From the NCBI RefSeq assembly GCF_021018805.1, contig NC_086283.1, forward strand, positions 22,099,662 through 22,163,661: a stretch of DNA of 64,000 bases, given 5' to 3'. Below the pieces are notes generated by a model. That model saw nothing but the letters and a program-made list of their open reading frames with translations. It did not search any database and was not told the origin of the DNA. This document shows, one piece after another, positions 1 to 41,904 of the stretch (within the stretch, counting starts at the first letter, position 1; every line of letters begins with the position of its first letter). This DNA is from Prinia subflava (taxonomy: Eukaryota; Chordata; Aves; Passeriformes; Cisticolidae). The translations under genes and the position numbers were made by a program.

Positions 1-629
1 GAATTTCCAAGCTAATTTAAATCACTTGGAAATATTTTACAGCTCTCAGGGCCTTTATAGAGTTGGAAAGCAGGGAGAGGACTGAAGTCCAGGGTGAGGG
101 GCCATTTTGGGAAGGAATTCTTCCCTATGAGGGTGGGGAGACCCTGGCATAGGGCACCCAGAGAAGCTGTGGCTGCCTCATTCCTGGAAGTGTCCAAGGG
201 CACCTGGGATAGGGAAAATGGATGATCCTGAAGGCCTCCTCCCACCCAAACCATCCTCGTATTCCCTAAGTTGGCAGAGCCCTCATCGAACAGATAAACA
301 AAGGGGATTCTCAGGTCAAGGAAACTACAGCCCAAATCCCATATCCCTGTGCACATACCAGGGAAGGGAGGGGTCCCCACCATTGTCAGTAAAGGAAAAT
401 TTAACAAAAATTACTTTTATCACCTTTTCTTCCTGCTGAGACTCAGGAACTCAGTCTTAAGACTCAGACTTAGGGCTGAGGGTAAGCAAAATTGGCAGGA
501 CCTGGTTTGGGGTGTCTGGACAGAAAGACCTGAGCAGGTCCCAGTGGCAGCAACTCCTGGACTGGTTTTAAGACCAAGTATAACTTGAGAGAGCCTAGGG
601 GAGGCTTGGGGGGGGTGTTGTGTACAATA
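1..629. other. Intergenic sequence downstream of KIF4A
   Basis: No gene is supported here. The only recognisable content is the CR1 fragment at about 85-265. The short open frames have no splice or homology support. Confidence 0.6.
85..265 (+). mobile_element. CR1 LINE 3'-end fragment
   Basis: It contains the phrase CCCAGAGAAGCTGTGGCTGC, followed by a diverged 'CTGGAAGTGTCCAAGG' block, both typical of the avian CR1 3' region in sense orientation. It is diverged and lacks an intact 8-bp terminal repeat. Confidence 0.75.
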
Positions 630-1190
630 ATTCCAACTCCAAGTCAGGTTTTATTGATTTATTTAATAGGAAGCTACAAACCAGAGTTAAAATTCCTACA
701 TTATTCACATAGGTCAAGTTTCTAAAGTTCATTGAAAAAGGACAGTCCAGAGGCCAAAGGGGCCAGAAAGCCAGACCAGTTCAGAGCAGCTGGTTTAAGA
801 CTTCAGCCAGGGCCTTCTCACTCCATGGATCTCCCAGGACAGGTGGAAAAGTTCCTTCAGGCTCCGTGGGAAGAGACAAGAGCAGACAAGTGCAAAGGCA
901 AAGTTCTTCCAAGATTACAGGTGAAACCGTACCCAGCATTCACAGCTCAGTAGGAAGGAAGGAGCTGGGAACACCCACCTGGAAAATTACCCCCATTCAC
1001 TCCAGGAATTACAGAGAAAAGATTCTTACCCTTCCCCTATCCCCAACACACAAATATTTACAGAGACACAACCAGCAAGAAGTAGAGTTTTACGCCCTTG
1101 CTGAGGGCAGGAGCTGCTGCTCTAGCAGGAGAATCCAACTCCCTCAAAAGTCACCAGGAATGTGGCCTAAAGGGATGGGAAAGTTGCAGG
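630..1190 (-). terminator. KIF4A: KIF4A 3' UTR and poly(A) signals
   Basis: Two AATAAA hexamers on the minus strand lie at 658-663 and 650-655, about 530 nt past the stop codon. The transcript probably ends near 630. The region between is unique sequence with no other gene visible. Confidence 0.7.
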
Positions 1191-18586
<17,396 letters not shown>

Positions 18587-18589
18587 CGC

Positions 18590-19137
18590 TAGCCTGCGGG
18601 AGACGAGCGCCGTGAGGCGGGCCGGGACACGGGAGCGGGGACGGAGCGGGAACCTGGGCCCTGCCCGGGGTGGCGGTGGAGCGGGGGTGAAGCGGCCCTG
18701 CCGGGGCTCGAGGGTGGAATGGGAATGGAGCGGAACTCCCGAGCCGGACGTGGGGAGGGAGAGGAGAGAGCCCGGCCTGGCCCTGCCCGGTGTTGCGGGG
18801 CGGCCGCAGGACTGACCTGGAACCGCCGCTGCTCGTTCCAATGGCGGCACCGCAACGGCCGCCGTTCAAACCTGGCCGCGCGCCGCCACGGCCAATCAGC
18901 GAGCGGGCGCCGGCGGGGCGGAGCCACGGCCCATCGCGAGGCCGCGCGTCACCGAGAGGCGGGGCCGCAGCCAATCGCGGAGCGGCGCATAGGGTGAGGG
19001 CGGGGTCAACCGGGGTGGGGGTGGGACGGCGCGAGGGGCGGGGCGGAGCCCGTCGCGTGCGGGTGCGCGAGGCGGGGGGCGGGGCCAGGGCCGGGTGGCG
19101 GCCAATCGGAGCGCGGCCGCGGCGGAGGAGCGGCGGC
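18590..19137. promoter_or_regulatory. Shared CpG-island promoter of KIF4A and PDZD11
   Basis: The two start codons lie 551 bp apart, head to head, inside a GC- and CpG-rich block (about 18380-19440). Three CCAAT boxes occur at 18892-18896, 18971-18975 and 19102-19106. The KIF4A strand carries TTTGAA at 18865-18870, matching the cell-cycle homology region (CHR). The first CCAAT is about 22 bp upstream of it in KIF4A orientation. NF-Y boxes with a CHR are the known signature of G2/M genes controlled by MuvB/DREAM. Its use by KIF4A is inferred. Confidence 0.75.
18817..18865 (-). other. KIF4A: KIF4A non-coding first exon (approximate 5' end)
   Basis: On the minus strand an exon end CCAG followed by GTCAGT lies at 18817. 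An acceptor, CCCGCAG, stands just before the short leader at 18587-18594 that precedes the first ATG. This suggests an untranslated exon 1 and the ATG in exon 2, the usual arrangement for KIF4A. The transcription start is not visible and the upper edge is a guess. Confidence 0.55.
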
Positions 19138-19477
19138 ATGGAGGGCCGGGTGCCCTACGACGACTTCCCGGTGGTTTTCCTGCCGCCCTACGAGAGCCCG
19201 CCCGCCTGGGTCCCGCCGCACGAGGTCAGCCCGGGACGGGGGGAGCGGGGGGACGGCTCGGGGACGGCGGCCGCGGGGCCCCGCCGAGCGGGGGAGCGCG
19301 GCCCGGCCCCGGCTGAGCGGCCGCGCGTCCCCCGCAGCGCGTGTATCACCCCGACTACAACAACGAGCTCACGCAGTTCCTGCCCCGCACCATCGTCCTC
19401 AAGAAGCCGCCCGGGGCGCAGGTGAGGCGGGGGCGCCGTGTGGCGGTCCCGGACGCGGTCCCCACAGCGTTTCCTTG

Positions 19478-19531
<54 letters not shown>

Positions 19532-21155
19532 GTTGGGATTGCGATATTCCCGACTGGCAGCGTCCTGGCGTCCTGACACAGGGAACTGCTTTGCCAGGCT
19601 TGGGGCGGGCAGGGTGGCAGATTCCAGGGTTGTGGCCAAGGGGAGTGGTTGTTCCCGATGTGGTGTCTTGGGATGTGCAGCTGGTGGAGGATGGGAGCGG
19701 GGGCCCCTCAGGTGTTCCCGGTGGCAGGAATTAGGAGAGAGGGCCTGGTGCTGCTGCCTGGCAGAGCACGGCTTGGATCTAGCCGGGAGGCAGAGCAGGG
19801 AGGAGGGTTCTGGGGAACTGGAAAGGCCATGGACAGGGAGAACTTGTGGGGATGGAAAGAGAGCTTGCCCAAGGGAAGGGTCCTGGTGACTGCATTTCGC
19901 TGCTGATTTTTCCCACAGCTGGGCTTCAACATCCGGGGAGGAAAAGCCTCACAGTTGGGAATCTTCATCTCCAAGGTGTGTCTGTCCTTATGCCATTCCT
20001 GCCCGGATCCCGCCTATGCCGGTGGGAGCAGCTGAGCCGGCCGGGTGTGCAGGGAGGCTCTGGCTGCCTCACACCCTCTGAGCTCGGGGCTGGGATTTGT
20101 CACAAAGCCCTCAGAAGATCCTGCATCACTCCCTGATCTCTTCCCAGCCCCTGGAATTGCTCCCCGGGGCAGTGGGGGAGGGGAGCTGTGCGAGATCCAC
20201 TGCTGCCATCCCTGCTCTCCCTTCCTAGGTAATTCCCGACTCAGATGCTCACAGGGCTGGGCTGCAGGAGGGGGACCAGGTGCTCTCAGTGAACGATGTG
20301 GATTTCCAAGACATAGAGCACAGCAAGGTGAGAACTGGGGTGGGGAAGCCACCTCCTTCCAGGCTCTCAGCCCAGCACAGAACCCATGGAATGCTCTTTC
20401 CTTGTTTTCTAGGCAGTGGAGATCCTGAAGACGGCGCGGGAGATCACGATGCGCGTCCGGTACTTCCCCTACAGTAAGTGTCCAGTCCTGGAATGCTCCT
20501 TGGGAAGCAAACTTCCATAAATCCCTGCCAGGGCAGGTCAAGGTCACTGACTGTTGATTTGGGATCAGGCACCACATCAGGATAATGAGGCCTGGCCTCA
20601 TCTGCCCACGTAGGAAAACCCGGAGAGCAGGAAGGTGGGATGGTTGGGGAATGGAAAAATTAACTTGGAGCTCATAAATTTAAGCTAATTATCCTTGAAT
20701 AACATAGGAGTGAGCTCTGGCACAAGTGCCAGTGGTGGTTATCCCTCCCTAAGGATGTTTGAACTGAGGATGAAGGGAAGGACTGGGTTCACTCCCAGTT
20801 TCTGCTTCTGCATTCATAAAATTCCAAGATTTAACAAATTAAAAAAAGGGAGAAGTCAAGCCAAACAAGGATTCTTCATAAAATGAAAGCGGCCATGAAG
20901 AAGAAAAAAAAAGCAGTAGGGGAAGAGGGGATTTCAAACAAATCATTTCAAACAAATTATTTTGTTCTAAATGCCTTAAAATCACTTAAAATGACTGGTG
21001 GGGGTACACTTTTAAAGCCAGAGAGTCTGAAACACTGCCTCCACTTGGGAATGTGTGTTTTACCTGAAGATTTTAGGTAATTCCCCCTGGCCATTCTCTG
21101 TCCTTGTCCCTCCCTCACAGATTACCAGCGGCAGAAGGAACGGACAGTTCACTAA
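19138..21155 (+). CDS. PDZD11: PDZD11, single-PDZ scaffold protein, 6 exons, 140 aa
   Basis: Small cytosolic PDZ protein (PISP/AIPP1) that binds C-termini of membrane transporters such as plasma-membrane calcium pumps and ATP7A, and binds PLEKHA7 at junctions (family knowledge). Exons: 19138-19224, 19338-19421, 19919-19975, 20229-20327, 20413-20473, 21121-21155. They sum to 423 nt, exactly the 140 aa of the human protein. The N-terminus carries the conserved [14 protein letters not shown] and [14 protein letters not shown] stretches. The PDZ carboxylate-binding loop is LGFNIRGG at residues 58-65, and the protein ends ERTVH. The start ATG has a good context (GGCGGCATGG) and no upstream in-frame alternative is supported. 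Intron 2 contains a 48-nt A run. Confidence 0.97.
19480..19527 (+). repeat. Poly(A) homopolymer, 48 nt
   Basis: An uninterrupted run of A in PDZD11 intron 2, between GC-rich flanks. I see no retroposon body before it, so it may be a simple repeat, an inserted tail, or an inaccurate homopolymer length in the assembly. Confidence 0.9.
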
Positions 21156-21870
21156 CAAGGAGTTAGTCCATCCTGCCAAAACCTCACCACTCCTTTTTCC
21201 CAACGTCTGAGATGACTCCTCACGTTTCAGCTTTCACTGGAGGTACCACTGTCCTGCTCAGGATCAGCTCTTTCCCATGTGGAGAGATGCCAAGTGGCTC
21301 ATTTGGCTGGAAGATGGATGGGGATTGAGGCTGTGCTCCTGGGAATGGGTGTTGGGAAAAGCTGGTGTGAAATGGGTTCTGGGGGCAGCTGCTCCAGCAG
21401 GATCCAGATTTTAGCAAGACTTAAGTGAGTTCTGGGCTAGTTCTGGATCCCTTGATTCTGGATCCTTGTTTGTTGAGCATTCCTGAGCAGAGGACAGGCA
21501 TTGTCCTCCAGGAAATTCACCTGTTCCACTCTCTTGTGCCATGGAATTATTTCCTTCTCTGTCCCACCTCTGCTCTGCATTGCTGGGTTTGCTGGGAACT
21601 CCAGGAGTAAAATCCAGCCCCAGTCCACGCACAGCTCTGGCTGTTTGTGGTCTTTGCTGATAAAACCCCCACAATATAGGGCTGGGATGTTTGGAAATGT
21701 TAATTACTAAGGAAACATGTTAATTATCAGCAAATCCAGGGGCGATTGCCTGGTGGGATCACATTGTAATGGCTTCAGGACAGCCCTGGCTCTTGTCTTC
21801 TCTTTCTTGTGGTGTTTTCCACTTTTTCTGTAAAAACAATCAATAAATCAAGTACAGCAGCCTGAATTCA
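21156..21870 (+). terminator. PDZD11: PDZD11 3' UTR and poly(A) signal
   Basis: AATAAA at 21842-21847 follows the stop codon by about 690 nt. Cleavage is expected near 21860. Confidence 0.75.
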
Positions 21871-22689
21871 GCTTATTCTCACTCAGGAAGTCTGTGTGAA
21901 GGTTGGGATGTACCCACCATGAGCACCATTCCAAGGAAATGCTGGGACAAGGCTCAGCTCCAGCCACCCTTGCAGCCTGCAGGAGAAAATGTTCTGCAGC
22001 TGTTTCAGGGGCTTTTTCCATTGACTCTGCTGGAAATCAGCCCCTGATTAACCTGGAATGTGTTCCAGTGCCAGGAAGGAGCAAGGCAGGATTTTAGCTG
22101 TGGTGGCACCAGCACAACTCCAGGAGCAGGGCAGGACACTGAGCCAGGCTGGGAGCGAGGAAAAAACACTGAAAAAGAGGTTTTCACTCAGAACTAAAAA
22201 TTACCTTTTCCACCAGGGGAATGAATATCCTGGAAGCCCCTGTAACACCCTGGGAAGAGGAAGGAGACCTCTCTGGTCTCACACTGGTTTCCCAGGATCT
22301 CCATGTTCCATAGGAAAATAGGAGCTCTCTCCACAGGGAACTGCAGAGACAATTTCACTGTTGAATTTATCCCTCCTGCTTCAGAGCATTACCTGGCAGG
22401 AGCTCCAGGAAGGTCTCCCCTGCTGCTCTGGGCAGTTCCTTCCAGGGAATGACTCAGGTGTTTTCCTGCTGACCTGGCTGACAGGAAAGAGTGGATTCTT
22501 TCCCAAGGCACATTCATGTCTTGGATATGTTAATTAGCAAAGCATTAAGGCCACCGGATTTCATTTCATCCTCCAGAACTTGAGCAGTTACTGATTCCTG
22601 GTGGGAAAACAACAGCTCCAGCAACACTGGATTTTTTTAGTGACTGGCAAAACTGAGATGAGAGGCACAAATTTATAAAATCAGGGAAG

Positions 22690-22815
22690 AGTTTGGGTGG
22701 GACAGACCTTAAAGATCATCCAGTGCCATCCCCTGCCATGGGCAGGGACACCTCCCACTATCCCAGGTTGCTCCAAGCCCTGTCCAACCTGGCCTTGGAC
22801 ACTTGCAGGGATGAA
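22690..22815 (-). mobile_element. CR1 LINE 3'-end fragment
   Basis: The plus strand reads 'ACCTTAAAGATCATCCAGTG', 'CATGGGCAGGGACACCTCCC' and 'CCTGGCCTTGGACACTTGCA', a typical CR1 3' end in reverse. Confidence 0.85.
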
Positions 22816-23288
22816 GAGAGTACTGCCAGGGGTTCAGGGTGCAGGGAAGCAGGACTGGCAGAGGTCCTGCAGGTCCTTCTGGAACAGCAGGATCAGTTCC
22901 AGGTGTGTTGCAGGGCAGGCCTCACCTGAGAGCTCCAGGAACCATGTGTTCTAGCTCCATTGAGAGTCATGTTTGGATCCATAGGGTCCTGCTGTTACCC
23001 CAAAATAGGGATCCTTCTTCCCAAGGAAGAAATAGGGTTCCCAAGAGGGTAACTTCCCCCAGGGCTGAGATCACTGAAGCATGTCCAGCCCTAACCCTCA
23101 ATGAGGCAATTCAACCCACAAGTCACTTGTTCCTTCAACACCTGGACATCCCTTCCAGCTCATTAACTGCTCAATTTCTTGGATTAAATCTCTTTTTTGT
23201 CTGATTAGGCTTGAAAGTAACAAAGATCGAATGTCGAAGAAGAGCCTGCTTGAGAAATTGTTACATAGTCCACATTTTGCGACAATGT

Positions 23289-23523
23289 CAGCAAAGTCTC
23301 CTCCGCTTCCTCTGTCCCTCCCCCTCCTCCAACCTGTTTCCCTCCCTTCTCCCTTTCTCCTTCTGGTCCATCCTTCCTCCCTCCTCTGTCCTTCCTTTTC
23401 CATTCTTCCACCACTGTCCCTCCTCCTTTGGTCTTTCTTCCTCCTTCATGTCTCCTGCTCCTTCCTCCTCCTCCTTCTCCATCCTTCCTCCTACTCTGTT
23501 CCTTCCTCCACTCCTCCTCAGGA
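23289..23523 (+). repeat. Polypyrimidine (TCC-rich) tract
   Basis: About 235 bp made almost only of C and T with TCC/TTCC runs, so purine-rich on the other strand. It lies just beyond the RAB41 poly(A) signals and could form triplex DNA. No coding signal. Confidence 0.85.
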
Positions 23524-23589
23524 GAGGCATGTCACACCTCAGAGCAAACCCTTTCAGCGTCCCAGCCCCTGTGGCAGCAGGCGAGTGCA

Positions 23590-25581
23590 GTGTTGGTGAA
23601 ATAACTTTATTTATTTAGTGATACACTGTGGCTGTGTCACACAGTCCTTACTCAGAGTTACAGTCACACTTACTTGCTACAGCTACAAGACAGCAGGGCC
23701 GGACACACGGCAGGAACACATCCAGAAAAACAGTGGGAAGGGAACTATTGGATTCCACTAATTACCCCCCACCCCGTAATTGGGGTCTCCCCCCTCCCGC
23801 CCCGGTCCGTGACTCGAACAACACGAAGGGACAGCAGAGCTGCCTGTGAGGAGGGAGAGCAACACCTGTTCTACAGACACGGACACCGACACCAGCAATT
23901 CCCACAATGGGCTATGTACAGGGAACGGGATCAGCTTCCCGAGGGGCGGGGAATCACATCCCAGCTTCCTCCTGCAGCCAGCTCGCCTGGAGGGGAAGGG
24001 ACTCTGGGGTGCTCGGTGACCTGTGGCCAGGGCTGCCACATCCCAGCCCAGGGCTGTCCCTTCCCGCCCTCAGGTGCACACAAGGTGTCAGGGACTGAGG
24101 GACACCCTGTCCTCCCAAGGGACGGAAGGGAGTGTCACTGACCCCCCTCAGTGTGGTCACACCGTGGTCACCATCCTACACAGCATCCTCTGTGTCACAC
24201 AGGCCAGGTGGAGAAAGGATAGTGGAATTCTCCTCTCTGCCAACTGAGAAATCAATTTTTTTGTGGACCCAAAACCCCAGGAAATCTCTGAAAAGCTCTA
24301 TGAAATAATTGAACCAGGGGCTGGGGGAAAGGAGGCAGTTCCCAACCTCCAAGGCTGGGGGAGTGACACCAGAATTCCCTTCAGCAGTGTCCAACCCTCC
24401 AATCCTCCACCCACTGTGACAGAATTCCCTGCCACTGCTCCCCTCAGCTTTGGCAAAGGTTAAAACTCCCCCAGGAGTGAAATGGCTGCTGGTCCCACCC
24501 CAGAGCTCTGTTCCAAGGGCAGAGGCAATGGGAATGATTCTATCAAGCAGCAACCTGGCAATGGGAGTGGAATGTCGCCTGTCCCTCTGCTGTGGCTCTC
24601 CTGCTCCGAATGAGGCAGCTCCCATGATGAGGAACAGGAGAATGGAGATCACGGAAGGAGCCTGAGGAGCATCCATGACTCCCAGAGAAGGTATTGCCTG
24701 TGCAGTGATGCATTCCAGGTTACTGCTTCTAGAATCCCTGAGGATTTCTCCCCACCCAGCCTTGGGCTGCAAAGCCTCTGTTCTCTCCTCTTCCCCCACA
24801 TCTGCAGCCAAGACTCACCAACACCCTCTGGATTGGAAGAGATTCCAGATGAAGGGAGCAGGCTCTGGGATGTCCTTGCTACATAAATGGGAGCAACAAG
24901 GCCAAAGCTCTCAGAGTTTGGGGCTTTCCATGGCCCTGTGTGACACGAGGGGCAAAACTGGGAAGCTGTGAGCAAGCATCAGCCAGGATCATCCACGGAA
25001 AGGAGAAACCAGGGAGCTCATGGGGTGTGTGCCCTGCGGGAAGCAAAGCCTGGGAACAGGGAACCTGCAGAGTCCAAAAAGGCAAGTCCAAGTGACTGGT
25101 TTAAGTTTAAGGAGCAGCCTTTTATCAGAGGAAGTGGGGATGTAGGACAGGGGACTGGAGAGGACAGGGGGGGAATGCAAGGCAGGAGGGAAGGTGGAAA
25201 ACCCACCCCCCAAAGCTTCATTTTTGTCTTCCCTAACTTGGCAGCTTTTCCATGGCATTCACAAGATACATCTGAGCAGGGAGGCTCCAGGTGGGAACAG
25301 GGAGAGAAAGGGAGGAAGAGAGAGAGAGAGAGAGAGGGAGAGAGATTGAAGGGCACCGTGGTGCCAAAGTGCAACAACATAAAAAAATAAACTCAAAAGA
25401 CAGGACACTCATTCTGCACTCAGGGCTCAAACCATGCAGTGAGAGGGGCGGCCAGGGCTGCTCCCCACCAGTACACAGGGATTCGCTCGCTTAGGAATGG
25501 TTTTCCAGCCCCAGAGGGGTGGCAATGAGCGGGATGTTCTCTGGGAGCCCGGCCGGGCGGGGGTGCTGCTGGCAGGGGCTG
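23590..25581 (-). terminator. RAB41: RAB41 3' UTR (about 2 kb) with poly(A) signals
   Basis: Minus-strand AATAAA hexamers occur at 23610-23615 and 23606-23611. No closer canonical signal was noticed after the stop at 25582-25584, so the 3' UTR may run about 2 kb, which is usual for RAB6-type genes. A GA microsatellite lies inside (25300-25347). Confidence 0.55.
25300..25347 (+). repeat. (GA)n microsatellite
   Basis: GAGAGA-type simple repeat with GGA interruptions, inside the probable RAB41 3' UTR. Confidence 0.85.
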
Positions 25582-40949
<15,368 letters not shown>

Positions 40950-41074
40950 GGCGGCGCGGGGGGGCCGAGCGGGAGCCGTGATGGGGACAAGGAGACAGCG
41001 CCGAGCGCCCCGGTACCACCGCCCCGCGCGTCACCTCCGCCGCGTCACCGCCGGCCCGCCCCAAGGGGAGGCGC

Positions 41075-41203
41075 GCTGCCATGGCGACGGGGGCGGGGCG
41101 CCGCCATGGCAACGGCGAGGGCCGTGCTGCCGGGGAGGGCGGTTGCCATGGCGACGGGAGGGGAGGTTGCCGTGGTGATGGGGAGAACGGTTGCCGCGGC
41201 GAC
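41075..41203. promoter_or_regulatory. Cluster of five RFX X-box-like palindromes
   Basis: Sites at 41075-41088 (GCTGCCATGGCGAC), 41100-41113 (GCCGCCATGGCAAC), 41142-41155 (GTTGCCATGGCGAC), 41166-41179 (GTTGCCGTGGTGAT) and 41190-41203 (GTTGCCGCGGCGAC). Each is close to the RFX consensus GTNRCC(N)RGYAAC with a 2-nt spacer. The cluster is 125-255 bp upstream of the RAB41 start codon. Binding is inferred, not shown. Confidence 0.6.
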
Positions 41204-41249
41204 CGGGCGGCCTTCGGGGTGAGGATGCTGCGGCTTGCAGGGGGACGTG

Positions 41250-41480
41250 CCCGGGCTGTAGCGGGGATGTTGTAGCGGGATTGGAGCCGGCTGTAGCGGG
41301 ATGCATACGGCTGTAGGTTGGCTGGACTCCTCTGTACCGGGGATGGTTGTAGCAGAATGGGTCTGGCTGTACCGGGGCGGGTTGTGCTGGGATTGGACGC
41401 AGCTGTCGCAGGATGGGTCCAGCAGTACCTTGGATGGTCCTGGCTGTATCAGGGATGGGCCCGGCCGGGACTGGCTGCAC
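41250..41480 (+). repeat. Degenerate minisatellite, GGCTGTAGCGGGAT-type units
   Basis: Units such as GGCTGTAGCGGGATG, GGCTGTACCGGGG and GGCTGTATCAGGGATG recur irregularly about every 20-35 bp between the RAB41 promoter and the ARR3 3' end. Confidence 0.65.
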
Positions 41481-41559
41481 CAGCTCCTGCATCATCTCAT
41501 CCCCACCTATGCGAAGGCACCGTCTGCTCCCCCCAGAACGACACAGAGCCTGCACCGGG

Positions 41560-41904
41560 CCACCGGGTGGGTTTATTGGTGTTGATATCACAGAGCTGTG
41601 CACAGCACGGGCAGGTGACAGCCACACTGGTGATGTGCTCAGCCGGGGCCGTCACACCTGCCCTGTCCCTGTCCTGGCATCCATGGGAAGAGGGAGCGCC
41701 GCACAGCTATCCAGCGTGGCGGTCCCGGGAGGAGCTGCAGCAGCTCTCACCACCACTACCAGGGCTTGGAGTCGGTGCCAGGAGCCTGGGGAGCAGGGGA
41801 AACCTATGGGGACTGTGAGGGACTGAGGGAGCTGTGCCAGGTGTGGCACAGTGGGGACACTACAGGCGGTTCCATCCCAAATTGGAGCACTGGGGGTCCG
41901 CAGC
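41560..41904 (-). terminator. ARR3: ARR3 3' UTR and poly(A) signal
   Basis: Minus-strand AATAAA at 41572-41577, about 330 nt after the stop codon. Cleavage is expected near 41555. Confidence 0.75.

Larger units (their letters stand above)
21871..23585. other. Intergenic sequence between PDZD11 and RAB41 3' ends
   Basis: The two genes converge here. I see one CR1 fragment (about 22690-22815) and a long pyrimidine tract (23289-23523), but no gene. The open frames over the pyrimidine tract are low-complexity artefacts. Confidence 0.6.

Noticed and set aside
23205..23618. Several Ser/Pro/Leu- or Glu/Arg-rich frames on both strands
   Set aside because: They are translations of the polypyrimidine tract.
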